The translations under genes were made by a program, and so were the position numbers. From Paraburkholderia sp. BCC1885 (GTDB taxonomy: Bacteria > Pseudomonadota > Gammaproteobacteria > Burkholderiales > Burkholderiaceae): a DNA stretch of 64,000 nucleotides. The notes under the pieces were generated by a model, which saw only the letters and a list, made by a program, of their open reading frames with translations, ran no database searches and was not told the DNA's origin. Shown here one piece after another: positions 9,454-17,549 of this stretch (its first letter is position 1; the number at the start of each line of letters is the position of its first letter). The stretch is from the NCBI RefSeq assembly GCF_900996235.1, contig NZ_CAAJGM010000208.1, forward strand, positions 186,001 through 250,000, read 5' to 3'.

Positions 9454-9506
9454 ATGAAACTTGACAGCGGGACCGCGATGAAATCCATCGGCATGCCGCG
9501 ATACGT

Positions 9507-10847
9507 TCAGGACTCCACGTCTTCCAGACTGAACAGTTCGGTCTGGTCGTTATACGAGAAGATCTCCCCGTAGCGGCCCCAGTTGATGACCGTATCGAGC
9601 GTATCTTCCGCCGCGTTGTCCGAGAGAAAGTCCTCCAGCTCCTGCTCGAAACGCACGCGCGGCGCACGGTGACCCGGACGCTCGTTGAGCACCTTCTTGA
9701 TCCGCGAAGCGAGCGGCACGTGACGCAGCAGATGCTCGGCAAACATCATCTTGCGGTCCTGCGTGCCGAGTTCGGCGAATACACGCGCCGGCGGCGTCAA
9801 CATGATGTCGCCCTCGCGCACTTCGGCGAAACCCAGATGCTGCAGCACTTCGGCGACCGGGAACAGATCGTCCACCTCCAGATGCAGCGAGCGGGCGATT
9901 TCCGGCATGTCGGCACGGCCGTGGTACGGCGCGGCGGCCACCGTTTCGATCAGACCGGCCATCAGGTTGGTCGACACAGACGGCAGCCAGTTGCCCAGCT
10001 CCAGGCCCTTTCGGGTCGATTCGGTCTGGCGCGCCGTCATCTTGGCGTAGATCTCGTCCACGAGGCGGCGGAAAGCCGGATCGAGACGGTTACGCGGATG
10101 GTTGAACGGCACCTTGATCTCCGCGACCACCCGGCCCGGATTGGACGACAAAACCAGAATCCGGTCGCACATGAACACCGCTTCTTCAATGTTGTGCGTG
10201 ACGATCAGCACCGACTTGATCGGCATGCGGCCTTGCGTCCACAGATCCAGCAGGTCGGTACGCAGCGTTTCGGCGGTCAGCACGTCGAGCGCGGAAAACG
10301 GCTCGTCCATCAACAGCAGCGTCGGGTCGACCACCAGCGCGCGGGCGAAGCCCACCCGCTGACGCATGCCGCCTGACAGCTCACGCGGATAGGCGTTTTC
10401 GAAGCCGTCCAGACCAATCAGGTCGATCGCGGCCAAGGCGCGTTCGCGGCGCTCTCGCGCGCCCACGCCCTGCGCTTCGAGACCCGCTTCCACGTTTTGC
10501 AGAACCGTCAGCCACGGAAACAGCGCGAAGGTCTGGAACACCATCGCCACGCCCTTGGCAGGACCGTCAAGCGGCTTGCCGAGGTATGAGACTTCGCCGT
10601 CGGTCGGCTCGATCAGGCCGGCGATGATCCGCAGCAAGGTGGACTTGCCCGAGCCCGAGCGGCCCAGCATGCCGACGATCTCGCCTTCGCGCAGCGACAG
10701 GTTCACGCCGTCGAGAACCAGCAGCTCGTCCTGGTTCTTGTCGAAGCCGCGACTGACGTCCTTCACGCGCAGCACTTCCGCCCCGAGGCGCGATGTCGTC
10801 GACGGCGCCGGGAACAGATCGGCAGATACAACTTTTGGATTTAGCAT
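9507..10847 (-). CDS. NitT/TauT-type ABC transporter ATPase with C-terminal AAA-associated domain
   Basis: Energy-coupling subunit of an importer of the nitrate/sulfonate/taurine class. Walker A is GMLGRSGSGKST, the Q loop is in VFQTFALFPWL, the signature is LSGGMRQRVGFARAL and Walker B is LLLMDEPFSALD. After the ATPase (to about residue 270) there is a further domain of about 150 residues matching the AAA-associated C-terminal domain seen in a subset of these ATPases; its role is unknown. Start 10847 is 11 bp after the permease stop; a longer frame would overlap the permease. The two genes form an operon. Confidence 0.9.
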   Translation of the reverse strand: MLNPKVVSADLFPAPSTTSRLGAEVLRVKDVSRGFDKNQDELLVLDGVNLSLREGEIVGMLGRSGSGKSTLLRIIAGLIEPTDGEVSYLGKPLDGPAKGVAMVFQTFALFPWLTVLQNVEAGLEAQGVGARERRERALAAIDLIGLDGFENAYPRELSGGMRQRVGFARALVVDPTLLLMDEPFSALDVLTAETLRTDLLDLWTQGRMPIKSVLIVTHNIEEAVFMCDRILVLSSNPGRVVAEIKVPFNHPRNRLDPAFRRLVDEIYAKMTARQTESTRKGLELGNWLPSVSTNLMAGLIETVAAAPYHGRADMPEIARSLHLEVDDLFPVAEVLQHLGFAEVREGDIMLTPPARVFAELGTQDRKMMFAEHLLRHVPLASRIKKVLNERPGHRAPRVRFEQELEDFLSDNAAEDTLDTVINWGRYGEIFSYNDQTELFSLEDVES

Positions 10848-10858
10848 CGTGTTTTCTC

Positions 10859-12610
10859 TCAATCGAGCCGAAGCCGGGATTCGGCGAAGGCGTACATCGG
10901 ACGCCACAACGTGCGGTTAAACAGAGTCACGAACAGCGACATCGTCGCAATGCCGAGAATGATCTTCGGGAAGTCGCCCGCAGCGGTAGTCTGCGCAATA
11001 TACGAACCCAGCCCGTGGGCGACCACCCTGGTGTTGCCCCACTGAACGTACTCGGCCACGATGCTCGCATTCCACGCGCCGCCGGAGGCGGTGATCGCGC
11101 CCGTCACGTAGTACGGAAAAATGCCCGGCAGCATCACGTTGCGCCACCACTGCCAGCCGCGAATGCGGAAGTTGGTGGCCACCTCGCGGTAGTCGTTCGG
11201 ATAGGCGCTGGCGCCCGCGATCACATTAAACAGGATGTACCACTGCGTGCCGAGCACGATCAGCGGCGAGAGCCAGATATCCGGGTTCAGATGAAAGCGC
11301 ACGATGACGATCACGAACACCGGAAACAGCAGATTCGCCGGAAACGCCGCGAGGAACTGCGCGAGCGGCTGGATCTTCTCGGCGAGCGCCGGACGCAGTC
11401 CGATCAGCACGCCAAGCGGCACCCAGATCAGCGACGAAATCGCAATCAGCAAGGCCACCCGCAGCAATGTGATCAGGCCCAGCACCAGCACGTGTTCCAC
11501 TTCAGCGAGATCGACGCCGGTGCGCACATAGCTCACGACGCGATAGACGACATACAGCGTCAAAGCGATCACGAGCGCGCCCCACACGATGTCGCCCAGC
11601 CGCGATGCCTTCGGCCGGCGCGGCAGGCTGAAGCGGATGCGGCTCACGCCCGGCAGGCGCACCGGCAGGCGCGCGGCGTTGGCGAACAAGGCGCCCAGCG
11701 GCACGAGGCCACGGTGAATCAGGCGCGTGCGGCGCACGAGGTCGAGCAGCCACGATTCCGGGGCATTTCCCGAGCTGGTGTTCTCCATGCGGAACTTGTC
11801 GGCCCACGCCACCAGCGGACGGAACAGCAACTGGTCGTAGGCGAGAATCACGACCGTCATGGTCAGGATCACCCAGCCGATCGCATGCATGTTCTTGTCG
11901 GCGATGGCCTGCGCCAGATAGGCGCCGATGCCCGGCAGCGTGATGGTGTTATTGCCCACAGTAATGGCCTCGGACGCCACCACGAAGAACCAGCCGCCCG
12001 ACATCGACATCATCATGTTCCAGATCAGGCCCGGCATCGAATACGGCACTTCGAGCTTCCAGAAGCGCTGCCAGCCGGTCAGATGAAAGCCGCGCGAGAC
12101 TTCGTCCAGATCGCGCGGCACCGTGCGCATCGACTGGTAGAAGCTGAACGTCATGTTCCAGGCCTGGCTCGTGAAGATGGCGAAGATCGCCGCCAGTTCG
12201 GCGCCCAGCACGCGCCCCGGAAATAGCCCGATAAAGAACGTGACCGTGAACGAAATGAAGCCCAGCACCGGCACCGATTGCAGGATGTCGAGAACCGGCA
12301 CCAGCACCTTCTCGGCGCGGCGGCTCTTGGCGGCCAATGTGCCGTAGCTCAGCGTGAACACCAGCGAGGCCACCATCGCCGCCAGCATGCGCAGCGTGGT
12401 GCGTAGCGCGTACTCGGGCAGGCTCGCGGGGTCGAGCGAGATGACCTGGGTCTTGAGCGTCGACATCGGCGCGAGCGTCTGGTGAAAGCCGATCGCCGTG
12501 AGGGCGATCACGCAGATGATCAGCGGAAAGGCCACGAAGTCCCAGCCGTTGGGCAGCAAACGCCAGGCGGATGCATTGGCGGTGCGATTGAGATTGAAAC
12601 TGAAATTCAT
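10859..12610 (-). CDS. Fused double-domain ABC permease
   Basis: Integral membrane permease of 583 residues with two copies of the BPD_transp_1 domain in one chain, so it should provide both membrane halves of the importer. The first half has EAA-loop-like sequence near VPRDLDEVSRGFHLTGWQRF, the second near YREVATNFRIRGWQWWRN. Hydrophobic segments are frequent from about residue 25 to 245 and again from about 340 to 570. It lies 11 bp upstream of its ATPase. No periplasmic binding protein gene is in the window, so the substrate is open. Confidence 0.9.
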   Translation of the reverse strand: MNFSFNLNRTANASAWRLLPNGWDFVAFPLIICVIALTAIGFHQTLAPMSTLKTQVISLDPASLPEYALRTTLRMLAAMVASLVFTLSYGTLAAKSRRAEKVLVPVLDILQSVPVLGFISFTVTFFIGLFPGRVLGAELAAIFAIFTSQAWNMTFSFYQSMRTVPRDLDEVSRGFHLTGWQRFWKLEVPYSMPGLIWNMMMSMSGGWFFVVASEAITVGNNTITLPGIGAYLAQAIADKNMHAIGWVILTMTVVILAYDQLLFRPLVAWADKFRMENTSSGNAPESWLLDLVRRTRLIHRGLVPLGALFANAARLPVRLPGVSRIRFSLPRRPKASRLGDIVWGALVIALTLYVVYRVVSYVRTGVDLAEVEHVLVLGLITLLRVALLIAISSLIWVPLGVLIGLRPALAEKIQPLAQFLAAFPANLLFPVFVIVIVRFHLNPDIWLSPLIVLGTQWYILFNVIAGASAYPNDYREVATNFRIRGWQWWRNVMLPGIFPYYVTGAITASGGAWNASIVAEYVQWGNTRVVAHGLGSYIAQTTAAGDFPKIILGIATMSLFVTLFNRTLWRPMYAFAESRLRLD

Positions 12611-12751
12611 CAGGCGTTTCCCCGGTTACGGGTTTTCAAAACATATAGAGCGACGCTGATGCAATGCGCGGCAGCGGAATTCAATACTCGCGGTGCAAAG
12701 CCGAAATAACGCATGGCTATACACAATCAAACAGACACCCGCCCGGGTCAG

Positions 12752-12792
12752 CCGCCGGCGCGTTTCATCGTCATGAATGAAAGCGTCGGCGG
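12752..12792 (-). terminator. Long hairpin between small ORF and ABC operon
   Basis: CCGCCGGCG (12752-12760) pairs with CGTCGGCGG (12784-12792, one wobble), and TTTCAT pairs with ATGAAA inside. The structure lies 22 bp past the stop of the 52-codon ORF and 142 bp before the permease start. It has no T tract, so it may terminate, process or regulate the leader. Confidence 0.45.
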
Positions 12793-12813
12793 ACGACAGA
12801 AGGCGGCAGGAAC

Positions 12814-12972
12814 TCAGGAAACAAGCGATTTAAAGCGCTGCCAGGCGGCGATCAGCTGGTGCGGCGGATGAGGTTCTTGAGGCTCGCGGGTTTGCAGCGA
12901 CAGCATGGCGTCGTAATGGACGCGCGATTCCTGCACGTGCGGCAGTTGCGACAGAAGGAGACCGAAATTCAT
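12814..12972 (-). CDS. 52-residue small hypothetical protein
   Basis: A 52-codon frame beginning MNFGLLLSQLPHVQESRV and ending WQRFKSLVS. It is supported by a good ribosome site (GGAGAAACATC before ATG), position on the same strand upstream of the ABC operon, and a terminator-like hairpin after it. It is hydrophilic and probably helical, with a His/Pro/Gln/Glu-rich middle (QTREPQEPHPPHQ). No family is recognised. It could be a regulatory or leader peptide for the importer genes or an independent small protein. Confidence 0.55.
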   Translation of the reverse strand: MNFGLLLSQLPHVQESRVHYDAMLSLQTREPQEPHPPHQLIAAWQRFKSLVS

Positions 12973-13059
12973 GATGTTTCTCCGGGCGTTGGCTCAACGC
13001 CATTACTGGAAGCCAGCAGACCCGGAATGGCCGCGCGGCATGCGCGCAACGGCGAAGAT

Positions 13060-13137
13060 CTACTCGCTTCCTTCAGGCAAACGGAAGGTACAGCGGCATA
13101 TAGGACAGGTTGTGGGGTAACTGTCAGGGTCCGGCAT
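13060..13137 (-). CDS. 25-residue Cys-rich peptide ORF
   Basis: A 25-codon frame preceded by a strong Shine-Dalgarno (AAGGAG, 6 nt before ATG). The peptide contains CPICRC, a zinc-ribbon-like knuckle, followed by TFRLPEGSE. An in-frame extension to 13278 exists but lacks comparable initiation signals. It is 87 bp upstream of the 52-codon ORF on the same strand. With only three cysteines it could bind metal as a dimer, or be a leader peptide. Confidence 0.4.
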   Translation of the reverse strand: MPDPDSYPTTCPICRCTFRLPEGSE

Positions 13138-13645
13138 GGGACACTCCTTATCGACGTCCACCGTGTGCATGGCGAATGCACGCGGCGTGGGTTTGTCTAC
13201 ACGCTTTAACGCACGCGGGAAACACCCGGCGCGCGCAAGAGCGCGGCCACGAGCAAGGCTCGCGACACGGAACCACACGAACGCGCGGCATTAACCGGTC
13301 GCAGCGTTGGTATGGCGCTGATAAGGTGCACGGAGAGATTAACTACGGCGCGCACCGTCTGCCTGCTGGCAAGACGGCGGCGTAAAGAATAAGGCGCGGA
13401 CGTCCTGCCGGTCAGGCGGCGAATCTGATCGAAGATCGACTACTGCTACTGTCCAAGGCATTTGCCCCATTTGTGACGACGCGGAATTCTAGACATTTTG
13501 AGAACCAAAAGTCAACTTGAATCAATCAGCAGAGCCGACTCAATTGAGTTCGGTGGCTGAATGCTTTTGCAGGGATATTGAAGGAAAGCGAAGGAAAGCG
13601 GCGAGGCCTAAACCCCGCCGCTCGATCGACGCCTGCAAAGCGCGT
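13138..13645. other. Intergenic region between kup and the small ORFs
   Basis: About 500 bp with no convincing gene. It holds one good minus-strand promoter candidate (13486-13515), which would give a leader of roughly 340 nt before the 25-codon ORF. A weak stem at about 13358-13379 is visible. No known riboswitch was recognised. Confidence 0.5.
13486..13515 (-). promoter_or_regulatory. Candidate sigma-70 promoter for the small ORFs/ABC operon
   Basis: On the minus strand TTGACT (13510-13515) is separated by 18 bp from TAGAAT (13486-13491), each 5 of 6 matches to consensus. Transcription would start near 13479 and run toward the small ORFs and the importer. Confidence 0.55.
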
Positions 13646-15544
13646 CTACATATTGATCTGGCCACCCAGCTCGACCACGCGATTGGCCGGCAAACTATAG
13701 TATTCGGCGGCCTGCGCCGCATTGCGGCCGAGGAACGCGAACAGCTTCTCGCGCCACAGCGCCATGGCCTTGCTCTCCCCCGTTGCGAGCACCGTGTCGC
13801 GCGCGAGGAAAAAGGACGTGTCCTGCGGCTCGTAGTGCCAGTCGGGGATTTTTTTGGCGACCAGCGTCAGAATGGCCGGCACGTTGGGAATCTCCATGAA
13901 GCCGTTGCGCACGCTGACCGAATAGCAGCCGTAGCCGAGATCTTCCACGGTGAGCTTCTGATCGTCGTGGACGTGCGGCACGTTATCCGTCGTGCCCGCC
14001 ATGAAGATGTTGATGCCGTGCATCACCCGGTTGTGCTTGAGGTTGTGCATGAAGGCCGACGGCGTCATGCCCGCTACGCCGCCCGGAAACACCGCCGTGC
14101 CTTCGACACGCGGCGGCGGATGCGAGCCGCCGCACAACGACTTGATCAGGCCGGCGAGCGGGATGTTGTCGGTCTTCATGCGCTCGACGACGATCTCGCG
14201 GCCCCTGTGCCAGGTGGTCATCACCGTGAACAGTGCACCGCCCGCGAGTAGCGGAAACCAGCCGCCCTCGAACACCTTGCTGACGTTACTCGAGACGAAC
14301 ACCGCGTCCACCAGCACCAGCGGACCGATGACGAGGACAGTCGAGAGCGTCTTCCACTTCCACAGGGAGTGCGTGATGAAATACATCAGCAGGGTGGTCA
14401 GCAGCATGGTCGAGGCGACGGCAATGCCGTATGCCGCGGCGAGATTGTCGGAGGACTTGAAGAACACCACCAGAAACACCACCGCCGCGTACAGCGACAC
14501 GTTGATGAACGGCACGTAGACCTGGCCCACCTCATGCGTCGACGTATGAACCACCGGGATGCGCGGCAGAAAGCCGAGCTGGACCGCCTGCTTGGTCATC
14601 GAAAACGCGCCGGAGATCACCGCCTGCGAGGCGATGATGGTGGCCGCCGTGGCCAGCACGACCAGCGGCACGAGCGCCCAGCCGGGCGCCGATTCGAAGA
14701 ACGGCTGCCCGATCGCCGCGGGCCGCGCCAGCACCAGCGCGCCCTGGCCGAAGTAGTTGAGCACGAGGCTCGGCAGCACCAGCATCAGCCAGGCGAAGCG
14801 AATTGGCTTCTTGCCGAAGTGTCCCATGTCCGCATAAAGCGCTTCGCCGCCGGTCAGCGCAAGGAATACCGAACCCAGCACCACGAAGGCGGTGCCCGGC
14901 GCGTGCGTCACGAAACGCACGGCGTAAAGCGGCGACACCGCCTTGATGATGGCCGGCCCGGTGACGATATGCAGCAGGCCCAGCGCGGCGAGCGTCACGA
15001 ACCACACGATCATGATGGGCCCGAAGACCTTGCCGACGGTTCCCGTACCGCGTTTTTGCAGCTTGAACAGCCCCGTCAGGATGACGAGCGAGATAGGCAC
15101 GATCCAGGCCGTCAGTTTAGGATCGACCAGGGTGACGCCTTCCACCGCCGAGATCACCGAAATGGCCGGCGTGATCATGGAGTCGCCGTAGAACATCGCC
15201 GCGCCGAACACGCCCAGCGTGAGCAGCACCTGGGACAGACGCTTGGGCGCCACCCGCGAAGCCAGTGCGGTGAGCGCGAGAATGCCGCCTTCGCCGTCGT
15301 TGTCCGCGCGCATCACGAAGCTCACATACTTCAGCGTGACCACCACGATGATCGACCAGAGAATCAACGACACGATGCCGAACACGTTCGCCTGGCTGAT
15401 GCCGCCCGCGGCCTTCAGACATTCGCGCAACGTGTAGAGCGGGCTGGTGCCGATGTCGCCGAACACCACGCCGATGGCGCCCAGCACGAGGCTCGGCGCG
15501 GCGTTGACCGTATGGTTCGAGGGGCTGGTGACAGATGAGGACAT
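13646..15544 (-). CDS. kup: Kup potassium uptake transporter
   Basis: Low-affinity K+/H+ symporter in the inner membrane, 632 residues against about 622 for E. coli Kup. The N-terminal signature LGAIGVVFGDIGTSPLYTL is intact, followed by about 12 hydrophobic segments up to roughly residue 460 and a cytoplasmic C-terminal domain. The start at 15544 (MSSSVTSPSNHT) is chosen because homology begins about 18 residues after it; an in-frame extension to 15619 is possible. A 26-codon membrane-peptide ORF lies 172 bp upstream on the same strand. Confidence 0.95.
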   Translation of the reverse strand: MSSSVTSPSNHTVNAAPSLVLGAIGVVFGDIGTSPLYTLRECLKAAGGISQANVFGIVSLILWSIIVVVTLKYVSFVMRADNDGEGGILALTALASRVAPKRLSQVLLTLGVFGAAMFYGDSMITPAISVISAVEGVTLVDPKLTAWIVPISLVILTGLFKLQKRGTGTVGKVFGPIMIVWFVTLAALGLLHIVTGPAIIKAVSPLYAVRFVTHAPGTAFVVLGSVFLALTGGEALYADMGHFGKKPIRFAWLMLVLPSLVLNYFGQGALVLARPAAIGQPFFESAPGWALVPLVVLATAATIIASQAVISGAFSMTKQAVQLGFLPRIPVVHTSTHEVGQVYVPFINVSLYAAVVFLVVFFKSSDNLAAAYGIAVASTMLLTTLLMYFITHSLWKWKTLSTVLVIGPLVLVDAVFVSSNVSKVFEGGWFPLLAGGALFTVMTTWHRGREIVVERMKTDNIPLAGLIKSLCGGSHPPPRVEGTAVFPGGVAGMTPSAFMHNLKHNRVMHGINIFMAGTTDNVPHVHDDQKLTVEDLGYGCYSVSVRNGFMEIPNVPAILTLVAKKIPDWHYEPQDTSFFLARDTVLATGESKAMALWREKLFAFLGRNAAQAAEYYSLPANRVVELGGQINM

Positions 15545-15716
15545 AAAGTGTCGTAAGTTAAATGAAATTAACGGCATGCCTGGCCGTATTGGCGCCTGAC
15601 GGAAATACGGCCCTCGCACCAGCAGAATAGCTAGCTTCTAGCAGGTTCCCGATACAGCGCGATGAAAATATCGCGCGGGCGCGGGAATGATTTCCCTTAT
15701 GGCGGCCAGATAGGGC

Positions 15717-15797
15717 TTATCTGAGCTTCCAGATGCCCCAGATCGCGATTGCCAGCGCGAGACCAAAACCGCCGCCCAACAGGATGTAGGTATCCAT
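15717..15797 (-). CDS. 26-residue single-span membrane peptide upstream of kup
   Basis: A 27-codon frame including TAA encodes MDTYILLGGGFGLALAIAIW and six further residues ending WKLR. One hydrophobic helix covers nearly the whole length with a positive C-terminus, as in KdpF-like small membrane proteins. It is on the kup strand, 172 bp before the kup start. The ribosome site is weak (CAGGGCG). A link to potassium uptake is inferred from position only. Confidence 0.5.
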   Translation of the reverse strand: MDTYILLGGGFGLALAIAIWGIWKLR

Positions 15798-16044
15798 TTC
15801 AACGCCCTGAAACTAGGTTTGCGGCGTGCGTCGTATGGGGTCGCCACACTGCCCGCTCAAACGGCGAATGGTACCTTTGCTTCCTTTCAGAAACTATTGG
15901 AAGACGGCCCGAGGCGCCGGCCCGCTACGAAGGCAACAGCATTCATGCAAGGGCCAATTCCTCAGGATTACGTATTAATAAAAAAAGGCCTGCACGGCGT
16001 GAATAACTGTTGCCCGTTTGTTGTGTTTTGCGCCGCCCAAAATT

Positions 16045-16078
16045 GAAAAAGCCCGCATGGCAATCGCCAGCGGGCTTT
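16045..16078 (-). terminator. Rho-independent terminator of the tRNA-Met gene
   Basis: On the minus strand AAAGCCCGC pairs with GCGGGCTTT around a 13-nt loop and is followed by more T, 11 bp beyond the 3-prime end of the tRNA. Confidence 0.85.
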
Positions 16079-16088
16079 CCAAAATGCT

Positions 16089-16165
16089 TGGTTGCGGGGA
16101 CAGGATTTGAACCTGTGACCTTCGGGTTATGAGCCCGACGAGCTGCCAGACTGCTCCACCCCGCG
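16089..16165 (-). tRNA. Initiator tRNA-fMet (CAU)
   Basis: A 77-nt cloverleaf including encoded CCA. It starts with C opposite A72, so the first acceptor pair is mismatched, and the anticodon stem has three G-C pairs (GGG before CTCATAA, CCC after it). Both are hallmarks of the initiator rather than elongator tRNA. The T arm GGTTCAAATCC is normal. Confidence 0.95.
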
Positions 16166-16232
16166 TCAGAGAAAACGGATTGTATAGAGATGTCGGCCGA
16201 TCGTCAAACAATCGCGGCGATTATTTTTAGCC

Positions 16233-16520
16233 TCACAGATCGGCGACCGATGCACCCTCGACCTTGCCGTCGATGATGTCCGCACCGTACTGGCTGGCGC
16301 TGCGCTTGGCGATGCCGAAATCGGAGAACGTGGCAGGCCGCACGAGCCGAAACACCCGGCTCGCCTTCGAACCGCTGATCGCGCCTGGGCGGCAGACCCG
16401 CACCGCGACGTCATAACCTTCGGCATGGCGCTTGTGGCCGTCGAACTTGTCGAATTCCCGCGAGAACACCAGCGGATGCACTTCGAAGTCCTTATAGATA
16501 GCCGGATAAAGTTCTGCCAT
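16233..16520 (-). CDS. Conserved-looking 95-residue hypothetical protein
   Basis: A soluble 95-residue protein beginning MAELYPAIYKDFEVHPLVFS, with charged centre FDKFDGHKRHAEGYDVAVRV. No membrane segment or signal peptide is visible and no family is recognised. The start at 16520 is supported by GGGGGAATC upstream; an extension to 16553 lacks this. It lies between the tRNA gene and the divergent xthA. Coding bias matches the neighbours, so it is probably a real genus-level gene. Confidence 0.65.
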   Translation of the reverse strand: MAELYPAIYKDFEVHPLVFSREFDKFDGHKRHAEGYDVAVRVCRPGAISGSKASRVFRLVRPATFSDFGIAKRSASQYGADIIDGKVEGASVADL

Positions 16521-16772
16521 GACGATTCCCCCGATGCGTGAGTGTTGGCCCACTATACGCTGCGCAACGAAGGGGCCAGGTATTTATTTTGCGCGCGGCC
16601 GCCGCATCGCCGCCGCGGCTCGCCGTGCCGTTGCTGCTGGGCCGTGGTTGGGCCGCGGTTGGGCCATAGCCGGATCGCGGTAAGATTCGGGGCATCATCC
16701 CGCACGGGCATGTTGCGCCCCGCGTGCGCCGCCGGGCGTAGTCCCAGCACCTGACATCAAAGAGAAACGCCG

Positions 16773-17549
16773 ATGAAAATCGCCACCTGGAACGTCAATT
16801 CGCTCAAAGTGCGCCAGCAGCACGTCATCGACTGGCTCGCGACGAGCCAGACCGACATCCTGTGCCTGCAGGAACTCAAACTGACCGACGACAAATTCCC
16901 GCGCGCCGAACTCGAGGAAAAGGGTTACCGGAGCTGGTTCGCCGGCCAGAAGACCTATAACGGTGTGGGCATTCTGGTACGCGACGGCCTCACTGTCGAC
17001 GAAACCACCATCGTGCGCAATATTCCCGGCTTCGAAGATCCGCAGCAACGCGTGATTGCCGCGACCATCGAGGGCGTGCGCGTGATCTCGGCCTACTTCC
17101 CCAACGGCCAGGCGCCCGGCACCGACAAGTTCGCCTATAAATTGCGCTGGCTCGAAGCGCTGCACGACTGGCTCGCGGACGAACTCAAGCATTATCCCAA
17201 GCTCGCACTGCTCGGCGACTACAACATCGCCCCGGAAGACCGCGACGTCCACGACCCGAAGGCCTGGGAAGGACAGAACCTCGTGTCGCCCGAAGAGCGC
17301 GCCGAGTTCATCCGCCTCGTCGGGCTGGGGCTGGTCGATTCCTTCCGGATGTTCGAGCACCCGGAGAAAGTGTTCTCATGGTGGGACTACCGGATGATGG
17401 CGTTTCGCCGCAATGCGGGCCTGCGCATCGACCACATCCTGTTGTCCGAGCCGCTCGCCGCCATCTGTACCTCGTGTGAAGTAGACAAGGTGCCGCGCAA
17501 GTGGGAACAGCCGTCGGACCACGCACCGGTGGTCGCACAAGTCGGCTGA
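16773..17549 (+). CDS. xthA: Exodeoxyribonuclease III / AP endonuclease
   Basis: DNA-repair nuclease of the EEP fold that cleaves abasic sites and resects 3-prime ends. It has 258 residues, slightly shorter than the 268 of E. coli. Motifs in order: WNVNSLKVR at the N-terminus, LCLQELKL with the metal-binding Glu34, LGDYNIAPEDRDV with catalytic Asp and Asn, RIDHILLS and the terminal SDHAPV with the catalytic His. AAAGAG precedes the ATG. Its stop codon directly abuts the stop of the convergent S9 peptidase gene, with no base between. Confidence 0.95.
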   Translation: MKIATWNVNSLKVRQQHVIDWLATSQTDILCLQELKLTDDKFPRAELEEKGYRSWFAGQKTYNGVGILVRDGLTVDETTIVRNIPGFEDPQQRVIAATIEGVRVISAYFPNGQAPGTDKFAYKLRWLEALHDWLADELKHYPKLALLGDYNIAPEDRDVHDPKAWEGQNLVSPEERAEFIRLVGLGLVDSFRMFEHPEKVFSWWDYRMMAFRRNAGLRIDHILLSEPLAAICTSCEVDKVPRKWEQPSDHAPVVAQVG

